Of a stretch of 64,000 bases of DNA, positions 25,268 to 32,799 are shown piece by piece (position 1 is the stretch's first letter; each line of letters opens with the position of its first letter). Made by a program: the position numbers and the translations under genes. The stretch spans positions 186,001-250,000 of the forward strand of contig JBEKPS010000002.1 in assembly GCA_049520515.1 (NCBI GenBank), written 5' to 3'. The DNA comes from JAFAMS01 sp049520515 (GTDB lineage Bacteria; Vulcanimicrobiota; Vulcanimicrobiia; Vulcanimicrobiales; Vulcanimicrobiaceae). Under the pieces are notes generated by a model, which did no database searches, had not been told where the DNA came from, and saw only the letters and a list, made by a program, of their open reading frames with translations.

Positions 25268-27616
25268 TTAGCTGCGTATCGTCGCGCCTAGCTGGGAGCG
25301 CAGTGCACCAAGAATCTTTCCGACCGCTTCGTCGGCTTCGGTGTCGGTCATCGTCGTGTCATCACGCTGCAGGATCACGCGGACGGCAAGACTCTTCTTG
25401 CCTTCGCCGACTTGCGGACCGTGATACTCGTCGAACGTGCGAATCGAGCGCGCGAGTCCGTCGAGCGCTCCGCCGATCACGTTCTCGATTTGCGCCGCGC
25501 TGACGTCGAGATTCACGACGAGCGCGAGATCGCGCGAGATGCTCGGATAGCGCGACGGTGCAATGTAGCGCGGAATCACCGGCTCGGGCAGCGTTGCAAG
25601 ATCGACTTGTGCTGCATGCGCGCGGCCTTCTACGCCAAGCGCGACCGTCAACCGGGGATCGAGCGCACCAACGATCGCGACGGGGACGTCGTCGAAGACG
25701 AGCTCCGCGCAAATCCCCGGATGCCAACCGGCATGTTTGGCCTCGCGCACGATTGCATGGCGACCGGTTGCCGCGCGCACAAATGCGAGCGCATCGGCTT
25801 TGAGCGCGACGAACTCTTCGTCGCTCCACGAATCTGTTTGCGGCACCGCAGTCCGGCGAATGAACGTCGCGTGCGTCCGCTCGACGATCTCGCCTGCTTC
25901 GGCGAAAACGTCGCCGATCTCGAAGATCTTATTGGTGCCGAGCGCTAAAAGCGCGGGCAGCAGCGAGAACCGCATGAAGCGCTGATCTTCCGAGAGCGGA
26001 TTCATGATCTCGACGACCTTCGCGCTCTGAGCGATGCCGCTCGCACGCCAGCGTTCGTGGATCGAGGCCGGCTGCAGCGCGAGCGTAACGACCTCGTGGT
26101 AGCCCAGCATCGCGAGCGCATTCGCGACGCGTTCTTGGCGGCGATACGCGGTGCTGGGCACGTGCTGCTCGGCGACCGGCGGCGTTGTCGCTTGCACGCG
26201 ATCGTAGCCGACCATGCGCGCAACTTCTTCGACGAGATCGGCTTCGATCGCGATGTCGCTCCGCCACAGCGGGACCTGGACTTCGAACGTCGTGCCGCCC
26301 TCGGCTGCAGATACGACACTCTCGAATCCGAGCGAAGCCAGCACGCGGACGATCTCCGCATCCTCGAGATCGAATCCGAGCAGGCGTGGAATCTCGCGTT
26401 TTCGCAACGCGATGATCGCCGGTGCCGGGATCGGAACGCCGAAATCGTGCGGCGCATGAATCGTCGCGCCTTCCTCTGCCAGAAGCTTGGCCGCGCGCGC
26501 CGCACCGGCATCGGTGAGCGCAAGCGGCAGATTGCGTTCGTGTCGCGACGACGCATCGGAGCGCAGCGCCAGCTCGGCGCCCATGCGGCGCACGCGCGGG
26601 CCCGAAAAATTCGCGGCCTCGATAACGATCTCGCGCGTCGACGCGCTGACCTCGCTCGCCGCCGCGCCCTTCAATCCGGCCAGACATTGTGTCTCGCGTT
26701 CGTCGGCGATCACGAGCGCGCGCGAACTGAGCGTGCGATCGATGCCGTCGAGCGTGCGCGTCTTCTCGCCGTCACGAGCATCGCGCACGATCAGGCGATG
26801 TCCCGCGAGCTTGTCGTAATCGTAGAAGTGCAACGGCTGTCCGGTTTCGAGCATCACGAAGTTCGAGATGTCGACCAGGTTGCTGATCGGGCGCTGCCCC
26901 GCCAGCGCCAGACGGATACGTATCCCGGTTTTTGCGGTCCGCACGGTGACGTTGGAAGCGCGCTGCGCGACGAAGCGATGAACGTCCGGACTTTCGAGTG
27001 TGACGTTGAAGTCGCCGCCCGGCGCGTAGGTTACGACACTATCCGGCTCGCGCACCGTCGTCCCGAATGATGCGGCCAGCTCGCGCGCGAGCCCAAGCAT
27101 CGACATCGCGTCCACGCGGTTCGACGTGATCTCGACTTCCAAGATGTCTTGGTCGAGACCGAACAGTTTGATGACGTCGGCGCCGAGCGGCGTCTGGGGA
27201 TCGAGCTGCAAGATGCCGTCCTCGAACCACTCGCCGTCGAGGCCCAGCTCGTTCGCCGAACCGAGCATGCCCTGCGAATCGAGTCCGCGCATCGTGCGTG
27301 GCGCGATGACGAGGCCGCCGGCGAGCTCCGCGCCGATCTTCGCGACCGGTACGATCTGTCCGGCGGCGACGTTTTCGGCCGCCGTCGCGATTTGCAGGTG
27401 CGGTCCGTTCCCGATGTTGACCGTACAAACTTGCAGCCGGTCGGCGTTCGGATGCTTTTCGACGCGCTCCAGTTTGCCGACGACGACACCCGACATCGGT
27501 TCGCGCGTGATGATCTCTTCAACCGGAAAGCCCAGCATCGCGAGGCGGTCGACGATCCTGTTCGTGTCGGGTGGCAGATCGACGTATTCGCGCAGCCACG
27601 CGAGCGGAGTTCTCAC
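25268..27616 (-). CDS. pheT: Phenylalanine-tRNA ligase beta subunit
   Basis: 782 residues, normal for bacterial PheT. Domains in order: EMAP/tRNA-binding module (residues about 40-150, VVVGKLERVEKHPNADRLQV), B3/B4 editing region, B5 domain, the inactive synthetase-like core (PLSEDQRFMRFSLLPALL), and the C-terminal ferredoxin-fold anticodon-binding domain (PSRYPSISRDLALVV). With PheS it forms the alpha2-beta2 enzyme that charges tRNA-Phe and edits Tyr-tRNA-Phe. GTG 27616 overlaps the pheS stop (GTGA). Confidence 0.98.
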   Translation of the reverse strand: MRTPLAWLREYVDLPPDTNRIVDRLAMLGFPVEEIITREPMSGVVVGKLERVEKHPNADRLQVCTVNIGNGPHLQIATAAENVAAGQIVPVAKIGAELAGGLVIAPRTMRGLDSQGMLGSANELGLDGEWFEDGILQLDPQTPLGADVIKLFGLDQDILEVEITSNRVDAMSMLGLARELAASFGTTVREPDSVVTYAPGGDFNVTLESPDVHRFVAQRASNVTVRTAKTGIRIRLALAGQRPISNLVDISNFVMLETGQPLHFYDYDKLAGHRLIVRDARDGEKTRTLDGIDRTLSSRALVIADERETQCLAGLKGAAASEVSASTREIVIEAANFSGPRVRRMGAELALRSDASSRHERNLPLALTDAGAARAAKLLAEEGATIHAPHDFGVPIPAPAIIALRKREIPRLLGFDLEDAEIVRVLASLGFESVVSAAEGGTTFEVQVPLWRSDIAIEADLVEEVARMVGYDRVQATTPPVAEQHVPSTAYRRQERVANALAMLGYHEVVTLALQPASIHERWRASGIAQSAKVVEIMNPLSEDQRFMRFSLLPALLALGTNKIFEIGDVFAEAGEIVERTHATFIRRTAVPQTDSWSDEEFVALKADALAFVRAATGRHAIVREAKHAGWHPGICAELVFDDVPVAIVGALDPRLTVALGVEGRAHAAQVDLATLPEPVIPRYIAPSRYPSISRDLALVVNLDVSAAQIENVIGGALDGLARSIRTFDEYHGPQVGEGKKSLAVRVILQRDDTTMTDTEADEAVGKILGALRSQLGATIRS

Positions 27617-28644
27617 GCCAGCTGTTCCAAGAACGAGGGCTCGTTCCAGATGAATTCGCGAATGTCGCCGATTCCGTAGCGGATCATTGCCAGGCGCTCG
27701 ATGCCGCAGCCGAACGCCCAGCCGCTCACGACTTCGGGATTGTAGCCAACGTTACGCAGCACGTTCGGATGCACCATCCCCGAACCGCCGATCTCGATCC
27801 ATCCCGAGCCGCCGCAGGTCGGGCAGCTCGCGGTCGCACCGCCGCAACGCGGACAGGTCGTATCGATCTGTGCCGACGGTTCGGTGAACGGAAAGAATGA
27901 AGGTTGAAAGCGGACGTCCTGATCGGGTCCGAAGAGCTCGCGGCACATGCCGATCAGCATCCCCTTGAGATGCCCGAAGTGAATACCTTCGCCGACCATC
28001 AGTCCTTCGATTTGGTTGAACTGATAGAGATGCCGGGCATCGACCGCATCGCGGCGGTAGCACTTTCCTGGGACGACGATTGCAATCGGCGGACCGTACT
28101 TTTCCATCGCGCGAACTTGCATCGGCGACGTGTGCGGACGCAGCAGCAAATCGGGGCGAAGATAAAACGAATCAAATCCTTCGCGCGCGGGATGATCGGG
28201 CGGAATGTTGAGTGCGTCGAAGTTGTGACGCGTCGTATCGACTTCCGGTCCGAGCAGCACCGAGAAGCCGTGCGATTCAAAATATGCACACGCAGCTTCG
28301 GTTGTCTTACGAATCGGATGAAGCGTGCCGATCGTCGTTGGAATGTTGCGGAGCGTGACGTCGACGTTGTTCTCGAGCTCGCGTTCGATCTTGAGCGCAC
28401 CGAGTTTGCGTGTAGCTGATTCGAGCTGCGCTTCGAGCCCTGCGACTGCGTCGTTGATCGCTTTGCCGGCTGAAGGGCGTTCCTCCGGCGGCAATTTGCC
28501 GATGCCACGCCGGATTTCGGTGATTTTCCCAGAGCGCCCGAGATACGCAACGCGCAGCTCTTCAAGCGTCCCTTCATCGCGCACGCCGTTCAAGGCGGCT
28601 TCAAGCTCCGACGCAAGCGTCGTCAAGCTTTCGCTAAGACTCAT
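27613..28644 (-). CDS. pheS: Phenylalanine-tRNA ligase alpha subunit
   Basis: Catalytic subunit, 343 residues from ATG 28644 (MSLSESLTTLASELEAAL). A TTG nine codons earlier lies in the T-run of the attenuator and is rejected. N-terminal coiled-coil arm, then the class II core: motif 2 GKCYRRDAVDARH, substrate loop QFNQIEGLMVGEG, and motif 3 GCGIERLAMIRYGI. The CPRCGGATASCPTCGGSGW segment with four paired Cys is a zinc-ribbon-like insertion found in a subset of PheS. It heads a leader with its own promoter and a terminator hairpin. Confidence 0.98.
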   Translation of the reverse strand: MSLSESLTTLASELEAALNGVRDEGTLEELRVAYLGRSGKITEIRRGIGKLPPEERPSAGKAINDAVAGLEAQLESATRKLGALKIERELENNVDVTLRNIPTTIGTLHPIRKTTEAACAYFESHGFSVLLGPEVDTTRHNFDALNIPPDHPAREGFDSFYLRPDLLLRPHTSPMQVRAMEKYGPPIAIVVPGKCYRRDAVDARHLYQFNQIEGLMVGEGIHFGHLKGMLIGMCRELFGPDQDVRFQPSFFPFTEPSAQIDTTCPRCGGATASCPTCGGSGWIEIGGSGMVHPNVLRNVGYNPEVVSGWAFGCGIERLAMIRYGIGDIREFIWNEPSFLEQLA

Positions 28645-28661
28645 CGCGATTGCGGTCTTAC

Positions 28662-28696
28662 GCAAAAACAAGACGCTCGGCCTTTTGCCGAGCGTC
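28662..28696 (-). terminator. Attenuator-type terminator in the pheST leader
   Basis: On the coding strand GACGCTCGGC-AAAAG-GCCGAGCGTC is a perfect ten-pair hairpin followed by CTTGTTTTTG, ending about 18 bases before the pheS ATG. A strong intrinsic terminator between promoter and gene is the standard arrangement for attenuation of pheST. The nearby leader frame ends about 40 bases before the hairpin, but I could not define a convincing Phe-rich leader peptide. Confidence 0.8.
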
Positions 28697-28862
28697 GAAC
28701 ATCACATAGGGAATGTCTCGAGGGTCAGTAGGTAACCGGTGAAGGGTTCAGTTTCCGGTACATCAAGTACGCGTTTACAGAACCCGTGTTGGCGAAAAGT
28801 TTCCAGAAAAATTCGGACGTTCGCAAGGGCGGTACCCCGTATGGTTTCCGAGACTGACGTGG

Positions 28863-28891
28863 ATTGTATCACTGGAGTAGTGGGCCGCCAA
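28863..28891 (-). promoter_or_regulatory. Sigma70-type promoter for pheST
   Basis: TTGGCG (28891-28886) and TACAAT (28868-28863) on the minus strand are separated by exactly 17 bases. The start point would fall near 28856, giving a leader of roughly 210 bases that contains the attenuator. It lies between the trmH stop and pheS, so pheST can be expressed apart from trmH. The rest of 28697-28862 holds no gene I can support. Confidence 0.6.
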
Positions 28892-28917
28892 GACTTGACA
28901 AGAGACTTGACACGCCC

Positions 28918-29691
28918 TCAAAATTTGGCGCGAAAACGGGGCGAAAAGGACCATTCATAGAGGACGATTGCACCGGCGATGCCGGCGTTGAGGCTCTCGG
29001 TGGGACCGGCGTGCGGAATGGCTACCCGGGCGTCTGAGCGTGGCAACCAAGCCTCCACACCGCCCCTCTCCGATCCAATCGCGACCACGGGATTCGGGGG
29101 GAACGTAAACTCGGGCAACGGCGTCCCGTCTCGGTCCGCCGCAATGATCGGCCGGGCAGCCTGTCCGGCGCCCGCCGCGAGCTCGGCGGCTCCGGCAGTA
29201 CCGTGCGGAAGCCTGAAAAGTGACCCCATTGCGGCGCGAACGACCTTAGGATTGTACGGTTCGACGCCGCCCTCTCCGAAAATGACTCCGGCAGCACCGA
29301 ACGCCTCGGCCGTGCGGACGAGCGTCCCGGCGTTTCCGGGATCGGCCACCCCCGCGAGCAAGAGCAGCAAGCCTGGGAGGGCCAGGAGCTCATCGAGCGG
29401 TTGCGACCGCATTCGGGCCACGGCGACGATCCCCGGGGGCGAGTCTAGATCGGAAAGCCGCTCGAGTGCCCGCGTCGAGACCTCGACCAGCTCGGCTCCG
29501 GCCGTCCGGGCGCGCTGGACGAGCGGGGCCGCAGCCTGCGCTGCCTCGGCCGTGGCGCGAATCTCAAGCAATTGGAGCCGGCTGTCGAGCGCCTCCTCGA
29601 GCAGCGACGGACCCTCCAGCAAAAACAGGCCGTGCTCGCGCCGGCCCTTCCTTCTAAGGAGGCTGCGGACGACGTCAGTCGATAGGGGCAC
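28918..29691 (-). CDS. TrmH/SpoU family RNA 2'-O-methyltransferase
   Basis: 257 residues from GTG 29691. N-terminal substrate-binding domain (FLLEGPSLLEEALDSR) and C-terminal SPOUT knot with the three SpoU motifs: NAGTLVRTAEAFGAAGV, VVRAAMGSLFRLP (with IGSERGGVE in between), and SLNAGIAGAIVLYEW. It methylates ribose 2'-OH in rRNA or tRNA with SAM. It lies directly upstream of pheST, an arrangement seen in many bacteria. The exact target base cannot be inferred. Confidence 0.93.
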   Translation of the reverse strand: MPLSTDVVRSLLRRKGRREHGLFLLEGPSLLEEALDSRLQLLEIRATAEAAQAAAPLVQRARTAGAELVEVSTRALERLSDLDSPPGIVAVARMRSQPLDELLALPGLLLLLAGVADPGNAGTLVRTAEAFGAAGVIFGEGGVEPYNPKVVRAAMGSLFRLPHGTAGAAELAAGAGQAARPIIAADRDGTPLPEFTFPPNPVVAIGSERGGVEAWLPRSDARVAIPHAGPTESLNAGIAGAIVLYEWSFSPRFRAKF

Positions 29692-29693
29692 GG

Positions 29694-30029
29694 ATGCGGC
29701 TTAGCGCGGATCTCGTCGAAGGCCTCGCGCTCGTGGCGATTGCGGTCGGATTAACTGCGGGCGGCCGTGCGCTCCTGGCCGAGCTGCATCTCTTCGAAGC
29801 GCCGGCCTTCGTGCTGCTGGGGCTGACCGTTATCGCGCTGGTTGCATCGATGCGGCGCGTCGACACGCGTGTCGAGATAACCGTTCGGGCTGCGTATCTG
29901 ACCGGCGTGTTCCTCGCGATCATCGCGGTTGTTATTCCGGCGCGCTGGAGCTACGGTTCGGCGATCGCAATGATCGACATCGCGATCGTCTTCGATTTAT
30001 TCACCCGGTTCACAAAGGCGAAGGCGTGA
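29694..30029 (+). CDS. Small membrane protein of unknown family
   Basis: 111 residues with three or four hydrophobic segments (VEGLALVAIAVGLTAGG; FVLLGLTVIALVASM; YLTGVFLAIIAVVI; IAMIDIAIVFDLF). I do not recognise a family. ATG 29694 lies two bases from the divergent trmH start, so the two promoters must overlap the opposite genes. Its stop overlaps the NUDIX start (GTGA), so the two are translated together and the membrane protein may share a role with it. Confidence 0.65.
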   Translation: MRLSADLVEGLALVAIAVGLTAGGRALLAELHLFEAPAFVLLGLTVIALVASMRRVDTRVEITVRAAYLTGVFLAIIAVVIPARWSYGSAIAMIDIAIVFDLFTRFTKAKA

Positions 30030-30550
30030 CGCCGAAATCATTGTGGTCGCGCTCCGTGTATCGCGGCAAAGTCGTCAGCTTGCGGATCGAGGAGCTCGAG
30101 TTTTCATCTCGCCGCGACATCGTCGAGATCGTCGAACATCGCGGCGCCGTCGTGATCGCGGCGCAGCCGACACGCGATACGATCGTCCTCGTCGAGCAGT
30201 ATCGTTATCCGATCGGCAAACGTAATTGGGAAGTTCCGGCCGGATCGATCGATCCGAACGAAGGGCCGGATGAATGCGCGGCACGCGAATTGCGCGAGGA
30301 AACGGGCTACACTGCCAAACGGATTCGCAAACTCTGGTCGGCGTATTCGGCGCCGGGATTTTGCACCGAGCTCTTACATTTCTATGCGGCGGAAGATCTA
30401 ACCGCGGGCGAACGCGATCCCGACACCGGCGAAGAAGATATGGTCGTGAAGACGTTCGCGCTCGACGAGGCTTGGGCCATGGTCGAGCGCGACGAGCTTC
30501 GGGATGCGAAAACGCAGATTGCGATTGCGTGGGCTAGAACGAAATTGTAG
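30026..30550 (+). CDS. nudF: NUDIX hydrolase, probable ADP-ribose pyrophosphatase
   Basis: 174 residues from GTG 30026. The NUDIX box is complete: a Gly, five residues, a Glu, seven residues, then RELREETGY (region beginning at GSIDPNEGPDE, near residue 75). The surrounding blocks VLVEQYRYPIGKRNWEVPAG and the downstream SAPGFCTELLHFY are typical of ADP-ribose/ADP-sugar pyrophosphatases. It hydrolyses ADP-ribose to AMP and ribose 5-phosphate, a housecleaning step in NAD turnover. The gene end overlaps a convergent secreted-protein gene by 17 bases. Confidence 0.9.
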   Translation: MTPKSLWSRSVYRGKVVSLRIEELEFSSRRDIVEIVEHRGAVVIAAQPTRDTIVLVEQYRYPIGKRNWEVPAGSIDPNEGPDECAARELREETGYTAKRIRKLWSAYSAPGFCTELLHFYAAEDLTAGERDPDTGEEDMVVKTFALDEAWAMVERDELRDAKTQIAIAWARTKL

Positions 30551-30887
30551 TGGGATCGCCGCCGGCACTCGACGTGATCGTCACGGTGCAGCCATCCGTG
30601 TTACCGAGATGGTAGAACGTGAACTGTCCGCTCGAGGTGATGTAGCCAGAGAACGGCGGTGCGCCGGGTTGCCCGCCGCCGACGATTTGCAACGAACGAA
30701 TGCACCGCGGGCTGCCGCCCGCAATGAAGTATGTCCCGGACGGCGCGTCGTTTTGTGACGCGGTGACCGTGACGGATTGACCGTCGGATAAAGCCGGCGG
30801 CGTGTAGGATGATTGTCCGTTTAAGAGGACGGGTCCGAAGGCCAGCGCTACGGCTGCCATGCTAAGGAACGTTTTCATGCTCCCCAT
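30534..30887 (-). CDS. Small secreted protein of unknown family
   Basis: 117 residues from ATG 30887, or 114 from ATG 30878 (MKTFLSMAAV). A signal peptide ends around LLNGQS. The mature part of about 95 residues is Gly/Ser/Thr-rich with alternating beta strands (SVTVTASQNDAPSGTYFI; GQFTFYHLGN; CTVTITSSAGG) and two Cys that could pair. It resembles a single immunoglobulin-like or pilin-like beta domain, but I cannot name a family. Lies 21 bases upstream of no partner; rplT is the next leftward-transcribed gene to its right. Confidence 0.6.
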   Translation of the reverse strand: MGSMKTFLSMAAVALAFGPVLLNGQSSYTPPALSDGQSVTVTASQNDAPSGTYFIAGGSPRCIRSLQIVGGGQPGAPPFSGYITSSGQFTFYHLGNTDGCTVTITSSAGGDPTTISF

Positions 30888-30908
30888 TTTCCCCAGCGAA
30901 GGCAGTTT

Positions 30909-31274
30909 TTAGACGGCTGCCCCGAGCGAGTCTTTCGCCAGAGCGAGCAAACGTGCGAACGCTTTCTGATCGCTAACCGCGAGCTCGGCCAGCGCCTTGC
31001 GGTTCACCGCAACGCCGCTTTTCTTGAGGCCCGCCATCAGCCGCGAATACGAAAGCCCCTCACGCCGGGCTGCCGCGTTGATGCGCGCAATCCACAGCGA
31101 GCGAAAATCACGCTTGCGCGTGCGGCGGTCGCGGAACGCGTACGCCAGCGAATGCAGCAGCGCTTCGTTCGCAACGCGATAATTGCGCCGGCGGGCCGCA
31201 CGAAAGCCCTTGACGAGCTTCATGACCTTGCGGCGATTTTTGATCTTGTTGACGCCGCGCTTAACTCTAGCCAT
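30909..31274 (-). CDS. rplT: Large ribosomal subunit protein bL20
   Basis: 121 residues, starting MARVKRGVNKIKNRRKVMK and containing the conserved core RDRRTRKRDFRSLWIARINA. It binds 23S rRNA early in 50S assembly and, in many bacteria, represses its own operon by binding an mRNA site. Last gene of the infC-rpmI-rplT operon in the standard order, 20 bases after rpmI. Confidence 0.98.
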   Translation of the reverse strand: MARVKRGVNKIKNRRKVMKLVKGFRAARRRNYRVANEALLHSLAYAFRDRRTRKRDFRSLWIARINAAARREGLSYSRLMAGLKKSGVAVNRKALAELAVSDQKAFARLLALAKDSLGAAV

Positions 31275-31294
31275 TTCTTACGTTTACCTCCGGC

Positions 31295-31501
31295 CTAAAA
31301 TAGATAGGGAATCTGCGGGCGAAAACGCTGCAGGTCGCTCGGCGAAGTCTGCTGATCTTTGCGGAACTTGCGTTTGCGATTGCGCGACTTCTTGCTGAGG
31401 ATATGACCGCATCCGCTGAACTGATGACGATGCAGCACTTTACCGGTGCTGGTCACCTTGACGCGTTTGGCGGTTCCCCGATGGGTCTTGATCTTAGGCA
31501 C
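31295..31501 (-). CDS. rpmI: Large ribosomal subunit protein bL35
   Basis: 68 residues if started at GTG 31501, giving (M)PKIKTHRGTAKRVKVTSTG as in bL35 proteins; the GTG nine bases earlier would add PPV and is less likely. The start lies inside the infC end, overlapping it by eight bases, so translation is coupled. Core residues HRHQFSGCGHILSKKS fit the family. The last ten residues (DLQRFRPQIPYLF) extend beyond the usual 64-66. Confidence 0.95.
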   Translation of the reverse strand: MPKIKTHRGTAKRVKVTSTGKVLHRHQFSGCGHILSKKSRNRKRKFRKDQQTSPSDLQRFRPQIPYLF

Positions 31502-32174
31502 TGGAGGCACTTTCTATTTGCGGCGTGGGTTGCGTGGGCGGTTCTTCTTCGATGTCTTCTTCGTGCTCGGCGTCTAGCCGTTCGGAGGCTTGTTTGTCGG
31601 CGGCGGCTTGTTTCTCGGCTACGTGCTTATCGTGGTGCGTGAACTTCGGCGGTCCGAGCGGAGACTGTCGCGGCGAGAGGATCATGAACATGTTCTTGCC
31701 TTCTAGACGCGGCTCACGTTCGACGGTTGCGAGGTTCATGAGATCTTCCGACATGCGATCGAGCAGGCGGCGTCCGAAGGATGTGTATGTGATTTCGCGT
31801 CCGCGGAACATGATCGTTACTTTGACTTTTCCGCCGTCCATGAGAAGCCGCTCGGCCATGCGGGCTTTGACTTCGTAGTCGTGCGTCTCGATTTTCGGAC
31901 GCAATTTGACTTCTTTGAGTTCAAAGCCGCGATGTTTCTTGCGTGCGTCTCTATCTTTCTTGGCTTGCTCGTACTTCAGTCGTCCATAATCGGTGATGCG
32001 GCAGACAGGTGGAACCGCAGTCGGTGAGACTTCGATCAAATCGAGTCCGCGTTGTCGCGCTAGGTCCAGCGCATTTTCAGTCGGCATCACGCCGAGTTGC
32101 GAACCGTCATCGTCGATGACGCGGACGCTGCGAATTCGTATCTGCTCGTTTATGCGAAGTGGTCGAGCTGCTAT
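31494..32174 (-). CDS. infC: Translation initiation factor IF-3 with a probable AUA start
   Basis: IF-3 keeps 30S subunits free and proofreads the start codon. The family N-terminus is RxNExIR; here AARPLRINEQIRIRSVRVIDD begins right at ATA 32174, six bases after GGAGG in the leader (GGGAGGTCCTTC then ATA). The next conventional start upstream is at 32273, inside the leader hairpins, and lacks family similarity. An unusual start (AUU in E. coli) is the known basis of IF-3 autoregulation, so AUA fits. The body is normal; a ~40-residue acidic, Gln/Ala-rich tail (DAEHEEDIEEEP) is an extension. Confidence 0.95.
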   Translation of the reverse strand: MAARPLRINEQIRIRSVRVIDDDGSQLGVMPTENALDLARQRGLDLIEVSPTAVPPVCRITDYGRLKYEQAKKDRDARKKHRGFELKEVKLRPKIETHDYEVKARMAERLLMDGGKVKVTIMFRGREITYTSFGRRLLDRMSEDLMNLATVEREPRLEGKNMFMILSPRQSPLGPPKFTHHDKHVAEKQAAADKQASERLDAEHEEDIEEEPPTQPTPQIESASSA

Positions 32175-32188
32175 GAAGGACCTCCCAG

Positions 32189-32220
32189 AAAAACAAAAGT
32201 GGCGATGCCGAAGCATCCCC
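32189..32220 (-). terminator. Attenuator hairpin in the infC leader
   Basis: On the coding strand GATGC-TTCG-GCATC, a UUCG tetraloop hairpin with two further outer pairs, is followed by GCCACTTTTGTTTTT, an intrinsic terminator shape ending just before the infC ribosome site. It could stop transcription early and thereby control infC-rpmI-rplT. The opposite strand has a run of A, so it does not look bidirectional. Confidence 0.7.
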
Positions 32221-32279
32221 ACGTATCGAACCTGCCGACGGTTCGTCGCGCGGACCGGATCGCCCGCAGGCATCCGGTG

Positions 32280-32296
32280 AGGGGCCCCAGGCCCCT
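32280..32296 (-). promoter_or_regulatory. Perfect hairpin AGGGGCC/GGCCCCT in the infC leader
   Basis: AGGGGCC and GGCCCCT are exact complements around three bases, close to the predicted transcript start. With the downstream attenuator it makes a two-hairpin leader. It could be an alternative pairing partner or protein-binding site for autoregulation; no known motif is recognised. Confidence 0.45.
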
Positions 32297-32311
32297 ACTT
32301 CGGCGACCCCG

Positions 32312-32340
32312 AGCATACCAGAGGCCGGGCTTGGGGTCAA
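32312..32340 (-). promoter_or_regulatory. Sigma70-type promoter for infC-rpmI-rplT
   Basis: TTGACC (32340-32335) and TATGCT (32317-32312) on the minus strand with 17 bases between. The predicted start near 32305 gives a ~130-base leader containing both hairpins and the GGGAGG ribosome site. Spacing and hexamers are close to consensus. Confidence 0.65.
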
Positions 32341-32395
32341 ACTGTTGGCCCAAGGCACTAGTGAAGAGTAGCCAAGCTGCCGTAATCTTAAGAAG

Positions 32396-32797
32396 ATGAT
32401 TTCAGGCGTCCAGACCGTCGGATACCTTAGCCCCGTCGTGAACAGCATCGGTGCACCGTCCATTGCTGCCACCGGTCACATCGGCCTCACTGAGGCATCC
32501 GTGCCGCAGACCTCACTCGATGCATCCCAAGTGGCCCAGTACTCAAAGAGCGTCTATTCGGTGCTGCTCAATGGGCTGGTTGCTCGCCTTGGTGGCACGT
32601 CGGTCGGGGGTTCGATTGCCCAGGAGAATCTTGTAGGACCCTTTGCCAATCCGCCGGCTCCCGCCGGTTCGGTAGCCGGGATCCCCATAGCGCCGGGAGC
32701 AGACCACAACGAATACGCCGCCCAGGTGATGGCGTCACTTCGCTCCCTGGCGGGTAATGGACAGATATTCCAGACAGACGGTTCTAAAAAGTCGTGA
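32396..32797 (+). CDS. Uncharacterised small protein, tandem paralog 1
   Basis: 133 residues from ATG 32396. No signal peptide or membrane segment is obvious. It shares several blocks with the next gene: the start MISxV, DASQ followed by SVYSVLLNGL (here residues ~43-60) and QVMASLRSLAGNGQIF near the C-terminus. The middle is Gly/Pro/Ala-rich and of low complexity. I recognise no family. The stop overlaps a GTG six bases before the paralog's ATG, so the pair forms one unit. The protein looks like a secreted or structural accessory rather than an enzyme, but that is a guess. Confidence 0.6.
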   Translation: MISGVQTVGYLSPVVNSIGAPSIAATGHIGLTEASVPQTSLDASQVAQYSKSVYSVLLNGLVARLGGTSVGGSIAQENLVGPFANPPAPAGSVAGIPIAPGADHNEYAAQVMASLRSLAGNGQIFQTDGSKKS

Positions 32798-32799
32798 GC

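Noticed and set aside
28741..28780. Short frame MYRKLNPSPVTY before the pheST terminator
   Set aside because: Contains no Phe codons in its main part and no ribosome site; a leader peptide is not supported.
28800..28860. T-box-like stretch upstream of pheS (GGGGTACCGCC...GCGAACGTCC)
   Set aside because: It resembles a T-box antiterminator core superficially, but the likely promoter leaves too little leader for stem I and no specifier UUC loop was found.
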